DNA from: Gnetum montanum
Taxonomy: Eukaryota; Streptophyta; Gnetopsida; Gnetales; Gnetaceae
Direction of reading: 5' to 3'
DNA length: 64,000 nucleotides
Assembly: GCA_015680685.1 (NCBI GenBank)
Contig: MNCI01025086.1
Span: 725,735-789,734, forward strand
Made by a program: the position numbers and the translations under genes. Numbering within the stretch: the stretch's first letter is position 1; each line of letters begins with the position of its first letter. Positions 57,191 to 64,000 of the stretch are shown in pieces. The notes beneath the pieces are model-generated. The model did no database searches, was not told the origin of the DNA, and saw only the letters and a program-made list of their open reading frames with translations.

Positions 57191-57799
57191 TAGATCCTTT
57201 GTGGTCTCATAGGGGCATAATTAAATGTTTCCATTTCCACATGTGTTGGGTTTAATGCTAAGAGCCAACACTCCCTAGTAGCTTATTGGCATTGTTTCAA
57301 GAATCTTCAAATAAATCTTCAATGATTTTTTATCTCAGAATTTTATTTTGTAGTAGTGTAATCCTTATGAGGATCAAAGCTATTCAACAAAGTAAATTAA
57401 GAATTATAAGATTTTGGTAGGATTTGAAGCTATTTAGTGAGATTAATAAGGAGGTTTTTTAACTTGTGTTTTACACTCTTGAGCAAGTTGTTTGTACGAT
57501 TGTTGGTTAACTATATTTCTGAAGAAGAAGAATGATAGATGTCTTAGATGCATTCCTAACTGGGAAGTGCCACTAGGACTTATTAACAAGCACTTTAATG
57601 TATCTTATGGTTTTTTATACTAATAATGAAAAAAACAAAGTGATTCAAGTAAAGAAAAAAGCAAATCAATTCAGTAAAGAAAAATCAAGTGATTTATTCA
57701 ACAAAGTAAACACATTTAATTGACAATGAATGAAGAAGATATATTAATTATTGAGAAAAGTATTTCACTAAACCACCTAAGCCAAAGAAGCAACTTGGA
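57191..57799. other. AT-rich stretch, nothing recognised
   Basis: Read on both strands; no gene, RNA gene or repeat boundary could be supported. AAAGAAAAA-type runs at 57640-57680 contain two imperfect copies of a CAATTCAGTAAAGAAAAATC-like segment. Confidence 0.4.
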
Positions 57800-57998
57800 A
57801 TTGTGTGGACATAATTTTTAAAATTAAAACTAAAATTTTTACTTATGGTCACTAAGACCCCTTGGATCTATAGGACCAGTTTCAAAATTCCTTTTATAGA
57901 ATTAGTTTTATTTATAACTTAGTGCTACCTAGTAGAATTGAATTGGTGACCTATAGACCAAGCCAAGACCCTTACCACTAGGCTATCATCTCATTATT
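57800..57998 (-). mobile_element. tRNA-derived SINE
   Basis: The minus strand starts near 57995 with a tRNA-like head. The A box region is TAGCCTAGTGGTAAG (57971-57985) and the B box region is GGTCACCAATTCAATTC (57935-57951), close to the polymerase III consensus GGTTCGANTCC, at tRNA-like spacing. A non-tRNA body (about 57930-57810) follows, with CCAAGGGGTCTTAGTGACC. The head cannot fold as an intact tRNA gene, so a SINE is the better call. Ends are approximate and no target duplication was found. Confidence 0.7.
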
Positions 57999-58520
57999 GA
58001 AACCTATTCACCCTTTTAGAGTGCTAAAAGATCCTAACATAGGTTTGTTCAGTTGTGTGTAAAACCTTTTCTTAAGTAAAAGATATTGAGCTACAAGGAA
58101 GAGATAAGCAAGGAAGAAAGAACAATTCTATGAAAAGGGTAAGACCATTCTTAACACTACAAGTCATTGCCCAAGTATGAGAGATTACAAAAGATGAGCT
58201 CTACCTTTGTACATGTTAATGCAATTTTCTCTCTTCCTAAATATCTCTAGTGATAGTGATTATTTCAAGGGCAACGAGGATAAAATATTATAGTTATAAA
58301 AATTGACTAGATCAACTCTCATTGGAGACATTACTATTATTGACCAACTATAAGCATATGAAATATGTTCCCTTACATACCCTCTTTAGAAAGTTGATCA
58401 GTAATAACAAGTTTGGAAAACTATTACAAAGTTATATAAAATAAAATTATATCCATTCATTGACATTGTCATTGCTAATACAATGTATTGTTGAACTAAT
58501 GTTGTAAATTACAAAAGCTA
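57999..58520. other. AT-rich flank of element H, nothing recognised
   Basis: No coding or RNA signal. It ends with AGCTA (58516-58520), the left target duplication of element H. Confidence 0.4.
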
Positions 58521-58539
58521 TGTTGACCTTTTGGTATGT
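58521..58539 (+). repeat. Element H 5' LTR, first 19 bp
   Basis: TGTTGACCTTTTGGTATGT, corresponding to TATTGCCCTTTTGGTATGT at 62355-62373. It is separated from the rest of the LTR by the solo LTR. The last five bases, TATGT, are the target duplication of that insertion. Confidence 0.88.
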
Positions 58540-59454
58540 TGATGAGTGGCAAGGTACCCCTACACTCAACCATACAAAACAAGCATAGCACGCATGATCT
58601 GGTCGAACTCCGTAGACTAAATGCCTAAACGCCCCATGGAACACTTGGGGTTAATCATTCGTTGTCTTCCTAGACTTACTTGTTGTTGTCATGGTGTATG
58701 GTTAAGTAAGTCCGAGGTATATGATTTTTATAGCTTTTCTGGTTTTTCTCCTATGCTATCAAGGTGAAGGGTTGAGAGAGCTAACTAACTCTAACTAAGG
58801 ACTAAGTCTAAATTAACTAGCGTTAGCATCCGTTCCCACTTACTGTACACACCCTAAACTATGCAACTATGGCTACCAAATGCTAATCATTACTGGGATC
58901 ACCACACGTAATGCACGTGCTCGAAGTGGTTGTACTGAGGCACTTAACTAGCCTAAGCATAATGAGCAGCCGATTCCTTGACTAGCTGTACATACCCGTA
59001 GATGCTCGTAATCAAGTTGTACTCATTCTGCATTCTAGGAGTTGAGGGTGAGAGAGACTAATCACGATAAGTAGTTGATTCCTTGATTAGCCGTACACAT
59101 TTGTCAATGCTCGTAATCAAGTCGTACTCATGTCGCGCTAATGCATGTAATAAATAATAGGTAAGAAATAACATGTAATAAATCCTATTCCATGCACTGC
59201 AAGGTTTATCCACAAAGCTCGTCTTTATTGCCATACGCAACTTGCATTCAGGTAGAAACTGCTCAAATAAAGATCTGTTCACTTGGGGACTCCTACTACA
59301 GGCACATGGAAAATATTCTATCTCTGGAGTGATCAAACTACCAGAGTTTCCCTACTTTAAGCCTAGGATGGGAAATGAGGGGAGTGTTTCCTCTTATTTA
59401 TAGATTTGGTGGCAAACTGCAATATCGTGGTGCATGCGATATCACGTCTCATCA
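58540..59454 (-). mobile_element. Ty3 solo LTR of the A/D/E/G family
   Basis: 915 bp, TGATGAGTGGCAAGG to ACGTCTCATCA, with perfect target duplication TATGT (58535-58539 and 59455-59459). Internal landmarks match the G LTRs: GGTACCCCTACACTCAACC near 58552, a TATA box on the minus strand at about 59393-59402, and a GATATC palindrome near 59419-59446. With no internal sequence, it is the product of LTR-LTR recombination. Confidence 0.92.
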
Positions 59455-59459
59455 TATGT

Positions 59460-60499
59460 CAAAACCTTAAGGAAAATGGAGAAAATGGAATGATTGTGGT
59501 GGATAATGTTTTTATAGGACATGAACAAGAACTTCATAATGAGATCTAAGAACTCAAGGAAGCAAGATCTATGACAAGATGTCAAAATGAAGACTACAAG
59601 GATAAGGTGAGAGGATGGACAAAACTGAAGGCTACAAATCAAATGAAGATGCTCTAATGATTGGCAAGAAGGTAAATTAATAGGAAAAGCCTTAGAAGTT
59701 AGAGCCTAAAAGTTGAGAAGAAATCTATAAAAAACAATAGATATCTCCCTGTAGATGTCTCATCTATGAGTGAGATGTCTTTCCTAAATTAAGGCCAATC
59801 TCAATTAGATGTCCCAACTTTGAAGCAAATGCCTTAATTAGTTGTTTGGTAGCCATTGCACAAATTTCAAGAAATTTTCAAAAACTCTAAGTCTATAAGA
59901 TGATGTTAAAATGTTGAAAATTATGCAAACATTGTTCATACATTTGCTCCTAATTATGTATTCTATGCAATTCTATTTTTTCTCTTCATTGTAACATCAT
60001 TTTTTTGATTGTAAGTTGTATTGAGCTTCAAGTGCAAGGACTTGAAAATTTAGTTACATTCTTTCCTTATTCCTTTTTCTTTTTCTTGTAGCCCTACGGG
60101 GTTGATGTGCTTCTTATAAAAAGGCATCCAGATTGAGCTTGTTCAAACTTTGCAAAGTTGAGTGTTTTTGCAGCGTCAAAATACTCCATAGAAAAGCTCA
60201 ATTTTGTAAAGGTTGTGGGATCCTTCAAATCAACTTTTGAGCTTGTTGGAGCCTTGCAGGATTGAGTGATTTCACAACAATGAAACAATCTATAGTGGAG
60301 CTTAGAGCTTGTACAAGATGTGGTGTCCTTCAAACCACAATTCTTGAAGAAATAAAGTCTAGAGATGTGCATGAATTTCACCCTCTAAGTGTGGATGTAC
60401 CCAAGTTGGGGAACCACGTAAAATTTGGTGTATTTGTGTGGCTAGTGAAATTTTATTTAGGGATCTTATTTAACCATCCTTCTAAGTTCTTGATCCTCA
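59460..60499 (+). repeat. Element H 5' LTR, remainder
   Basis: Aligns with 62374-63298. It is about 115 bp longer, largely because of a roughly 104-bp tandem duplication (60135-60238 and 60239-60342, both beginning GAGCTTGTT) that is single in the 3' LTR. Contains AGATGTCTC-type motifs at 59735-59780. Ends GATCCTCA. Confidence 0.88.
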
Positions 60500-60501
60500 A
60501 G

Positions 60502-60517
60502 TGGTATTAGAGCCCGG
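60502..60517 (+). promoter_or_regulatory. Element H primer-binding site, initiator methionine tRNA type
   Basis: TGGTATTAGAGCCCGG, two bases after the LTR end. It matches the standard plant copia site TGGTATCAGAGCC with one change. Confidence 0.85.
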
Positions 60518-60939
60518 TAATCCCATGTAGATAACTTAACATCAATATGAAAGGGGCAATGAACATTAGATCACCAGTAGCTGTTAGATTCAATTTGACA
60601 AATAGACTGATATGCTTCATCAATTTCTCCTTGAAATGCTATATTGAGTCTCTCTACTACATTAGTAAAGGAAGTCCAAATAATCATTGGAATCATCATA
60701 AAGAATATGAGAACTCCTTTGAAGAAAGGTATGGGATGCTTTACAATGAAATTATTTATTTTCAAAGTCTATGCTTTATAATGAAAGGCATCTTACATGA
60801 CAAAGAAATAAAGATTGCAATGATGAATGTTCTTATCTTATGAAAGAAAACTCAATCCTAACGACTAGAATCAAAGACTAATCAAGGTTATTGAGCAAAT
60901 GAGTAAGAAATTTTTAGAAAATCCCAAAGATCAATAGTA
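60518..60939 (+). other. Element H region between primer site and the internal frame
   Basis: A 98-codon open stretch (60547-60843) has no recognised motif. It could be a decayed leader or the N-terminal part of the internal protein in another frame. Confidence 0.35.
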
Positions 60940-62018
60940 AAAGAATGTACACATCAAGGGTTATTCAGAAAGAAGTTGTTCTAGGTTTGGTAACATAACA
61001 AAGTTTTTGGACTTGGGTCAAACTCTCTACCAAGAAACATTGGATTTTTTCACCAAGAAGATAATCTATGGGCATCTTCACCTCATCAATTTTCTAATAT
61101 GATAGAGAGGTATTTCCATTCTTAACATGCCTTTGCTTAAAGGCAAGAGAAGCCTTAATGAGTGTTCAAAAAAGAGGAGCTCCACCCATGATGAAGATGT
61201 AGAACCTAGTACTAGGCCTCAAAAATCAAGGAAGAAGGGATCTACATCACCATCTCATGCCTCTCCTTAGTTAAGAAGGTCTAAATCAGTTAGTGGTTAG
61301 GTAAGATCTTCTCTAAAGAAGATTCTTAAGCCCTTTTCTTGCACTGTTAGGATGATTGACAAGAATCTCTCTTACTTTTGTAAGAGAATGGAAGTAGCTA
61401 GAGTTCCTCTTTCTCCTAATAAGCACTATTTTGAGGAGATCACGACTCCTCCCATATTAGATACTGAGAAGGATTGTCTAGCCCCACCTAGACATTCAAC
61501 AACTACTAGGCCTTCCCGAGCTTATGACTTGGGAAATACATCCAATTCAAAGGTGCTCAACACACCACCAGCACATGTCTAGGGGTAGTTTCCTAATCCC
61601 ATGTAGCTTAGATCTAATTCTCATCATTAGGATGAAGCTCCACAAAAAATTAAGTAGTAGGCTATGAGGAGCATCTTTAGGACTTCTTCCTAGTGGAGAC
61701 TTATCAATCTTATCACTTAACAAAGGAGGGGTGCTTCCTCATCCTCTCAATAGGTTTCATTCAAGCATAATCCACCAGCTTCATCTCAATTTCAAGTTAA
61801 AATCCATCCATGATGGGCTCCAATTCAAATACCATCTTCAAATGACAATGATGAGTAGGGTGTCTGTAGCTCCAACACCAGCACCAACAGTAATGATGAT
61901 GAGGATGAGACCTATAAACCTTCTTGTGCTACAACTGCTTCTTATGAGTATTCAAATGATGCCATTGAGGTTAATGATTAGAGTCCTTAGGTGGTCCCCC
62001 TTTTTGGGTGATGTCTAA
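60940..62018 (+). pseudogene. Element H internal reading frame, unrecognised
   Basis: One plus-strand frame persists for about 350 codons, interrupted almost only by TAG/TAA/TGA. The first part reads F-L-D-L-G-Q-T-L-Y-Q-E-T-L-D-F-F. From 61127 it is basic and Ser-rich (K-K-R-S-S, R-K-K-G-S-T-S-P-S), then V-A-R-V-P-L-S-P-N-K-H-Y-F near 61400. The end is Ser/Asn-rich and acidic (D-D-E-D-E-T-Y-K-P). Many stops fall where Gln would fit. It is not copia gag or pol as I know them. It may be a captured host sequence or an element-specific protein. Confidence 0.5.
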
Positions 62019-62342
62019 AAAGGAGAATAATTTTTAGATAGTGGATAGTATACATTTGTGCATTGTAGATGGAAAATGACAGTATGTTATGTTTATGAAC
62101 TTTATGCCCTTTGTATATGGATTCATCTACTATGATATAGAGACAGGTTGGCTATTGGACAGTTTGTGGAAATCCCTTACTTCTTTTTGAACTTGTTATC
62201 TTGAGCTCTTATATTTTTACCATAGCGATACCCTTTGGCTACCATTGGATTTTATACATCTTAAGTATTTTTATTGTTTAGTGTTATTTAAAGTTTATGC
62301 CATAATATCTACTAACCCATTTTCTTAAGTTTTGTATATCAC

Positions 62343-62354
62343 CAAAAAGGAGAT
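62343..62354 (+). promoter_or_regulatory. Element H polypurine tract
   Basis: CAAAAAGGAGAT directly before the 3' LTR, the position and composition of the plus-strand primer in copia elements. Confidence 0.75.
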
Positions 62355-63298
62355 TATTGCCCTTTTGGTATGTCAAGACCTTAAGAAAAATAGAGAAAAT
62401 GGAAAGTTTGTGGTGGATAATATTTCTGTAGGACATGAATAAGAACTCTACAATGAGATTTAAGAATTTAAGGAAACTAGATCTATAGTGAGATTTTGAA
62501 ATGAAAACTACATGGACAAGATGAGAGGATGGATGAAAATGAAGGATACAAATTAAATGAAGGTGCTCTAAGGACTAGCAAGAAGAAAAATTAATAGGGA
62601 AAAGCCTCAAAAGTTAGAGCTCGAAAGTTGAGGAGACATCTCTAAAAAATAGTGGATGTCTCCCTATAGATGTTCCACTGTAGATGTCCCATCTACCAGT
62701 GAGACATTTCTCCTGAATTGAGGCCCAATCATAGTTACACATCCCAACTTTGAAGGAGATGTCTACACTAGCCATTTAGTAGCCATTGCATAAATTCCAA
62801 GGAGTTTTCGGAAACTCTAAGGCTATAATATGATGTCAAAATCTTGGGGCTCCTAATTTTCTATTTTATGTAATTTTATTTTTGCTCTTCATTGTAACAT
62901 AATTTGCTTGATTGTAAGTTGTATTGAGCTTCAAGTTCAAGGACTTGGAAATTTAGTTACATTCTTTCCTTGTTCCTTTTTCTTTTTCTTGTAGCCCTAT
63001 GGGGTTGATGAGATTTTTGTAAGAAGACATTCATATTGAGCTTGTTGGGACCTTGCGGGGTTAAGTGGTTTTGTAGTAATGAAACACTCCAAAGAAGAGC
63101 TCAAAGCTTGTATAGAGTGTGGTGCTATTCAAACCATAATTTTTGAAGAAACAAAATTTGGTGGTATGCACAATTTCTACCCTTCGAGTGTGGACACACC
63201 CAAGTTGGGAAACCATGTAAAATTTGGTGTATTCGTGTGGTTGGTGCAAATTTATTTGGGGATCTTATTTAACCCCCCTTCTAAGTTCTCGATCCTCA
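62355..63298 (+). repeat. Element H 3' LTR
   Basis: 944 bp, beginning TATTGCCCTTTTGG (TG changed to TA) and ending GATCCTCA, homologous to the interrupted 5' LTR. The target duplication AGCTA follows. Confidence 0.9.
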
Positions 63299-64000
63299 AG
63301 CTATTCAAATGCTCATGCCTTAATCATTATAAACATTTTCTAATTTTAACTTGTTCTTTGTGCTATTTGTCTCTCTAAAAGCTTAAGCTTGAGTTCTTGT
63401 ATCCTCATGCATCCCATGCTAGTGTTAAAAATAGAGTAAAATGAAAGTGTTTTTTTTTATATAAATAAATCAACAATTTTCCATTTAAGAACTATGAGGA
63501 TAAAATTTAAGAGTTTTCTTAAATTTTATCCTCAATAGCACGTTGAGTACTCAAAAACAACCTCCAAGCCTTTATGTTTAAGCTTAATGATGACTAATGT
63601 CCTTTAACATGGGTGGTGACCTTAAATCCTAATATACACTAAAGCAAAAAGAATACACCACAATGCCAACTCTTAACAAAAGGCTATTGTCATTATGGAA
63701 TAGAAGACAAATATTTTTGTCTATGTTTTAATGTTAGCCAAGGAATTTAATTACTACCTTAAAAATTAATATGGATACTCAAAAGAAAGTTTGACAAAAA
63801 CTAAAAAAATTTAAACTTTCAAACAAAAGTTGTTTGAAATAGGTGAGCAAATGAAAACATAATATGTTAATTAAATACCACGTTCATATTGAATTACATG
63901 TACACATTTTGCAACTTGTGTTCTTAAATTAGAGAATTTCATATGTTGTCTCAAAGGTAAAAGACCTCTAAAGTAATACAACAAATTTTTAATGCACGAT
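63299..64000. other. Right flank of element H, nothing recognised except a hairpin
   Basis: AT-rich, without supported genes. It contains the inverted repeat at 63495-63534. Confidence 0.4.
63495..63534. repeat. Perfect 18-bp inverted repeat with 4-base loop
   Basis: TGAGGATAAAATTTAAGA, loop GTTT, then its exact reverse complement. Very AT-rich. It could be the core of a small foldback element or a chance product of the composition; no surrounding structure supports a gene. Confidence 0.85.

Larger units (their letters stand above)
58521..63298 (+). mobile_element. Element H: non-autonomous Ty1/copia-like LTR retrotransposon
   Basis: Two direct LTRs (58521-60499, interrupted by a solo LTR; and 62355-63298), a methionine-tRNA primer site after the first and a purine tract before the second. 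A perfect 5-bp target duplication AGCTA flanks it (58516-58520 and 63299-63303). The internal part is only about 1.85 kb and has no protease, integrase, RT or RNase H. It holds instead an unrecognised reading frame (about 60940-62010). It is therefore a LARD-like dependent element needing copia enzymes from elsewhere. Confidence 0.85.

Noticed and set aside
57930-57995. Functional tRNA gene
   Set aside because: A and B boxes are recognisable but the B box is mutated and the acceptor stem does not pair; a SINE head explains it better.

Overview
The window looks like intergenic, repeat-filled DNA from a large plant nuclear genome. It is AT-rich, has no intact host gene, and nearly all recognisable coding sequence is decayed retrotransposon protein. 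The depth of nesting, the age of the copies and the Athila/Tat-like Ty3 elements would suit a gymnosperm, but the sequence alone does not prove this. The only host-gene traces are short fragments of a leucine-rich-repeat (LRR) protein and of a RuvB-like 2 ATPase, both inside a repeat.

Layout, left to right. 1-2425: reverse-strand partial copy (F-prime) of a very long LTR. 2426-3538 and 13423-15160: a minus-strand Ty1/copia element (I), split in its gag by a complete plus-strand Ty3/gypsy element (A, 3539-13422, target duplication ACATG). 15170-18850: an older plus-strand Ty3 copy (B) with a 233-base assembly gap. 19990-22367 and 44771-45560: a plus-strand Ty1/copia element (C) split by a 22.4-kb nest: Ty3 element D (22368-44770), inside whose pol lies Ty3 element E (26101-39502), inside whose 5' LTR lies F (34926-39185), probably a 3.3-kb solo LTR. 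45970-46852 and 55909-57190: two halves of a LINE, split in its reverse transcriptase by Ty3 element G (46853-55908, target duplication ATTCT). 57800-57998: a tRNA-derived SINE. 58521-63298: a non-autonomous Ty1/copia-like element (H, target duplication AGCTA), with a Ty3 solo LTR (58540-59454, target duplication TATGT) in its 5' LTR.

Elements A, D, E, G and the solo LTR form one Ty3 family. Their LTRs are about 830-915 bp and run TGATGAG...CTCATCA or close variants. A primer-binding site resembling the tRNA-Asp complement follows the 5' LTR. The family has a gag with a long low-complexity N-terminal extension, a single gag-pol frame (protease, reverse transcriptase, RNase H, integrase), about 1.9 kb of 3' non-coding DNA, and polypurine-like motifs at both ends of that region.

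The most unusual finding is in G. It keeps gag, LTRs and priming sites but has no pol. Instead it carries a roughly 900-codon sense-strand reading frame (called ORF-X here) with a globular N-terminus and a long coiled coil, preceded by a TATA box and GATATC palindromes like those of the LTR promoter. A related ORF-X fragment lies downstream of integrase in D. This fits a non-autonomous partner of the family that encodes an unrecognised protein from its own internal promoter. That reading is inference from homology and order, not proof.
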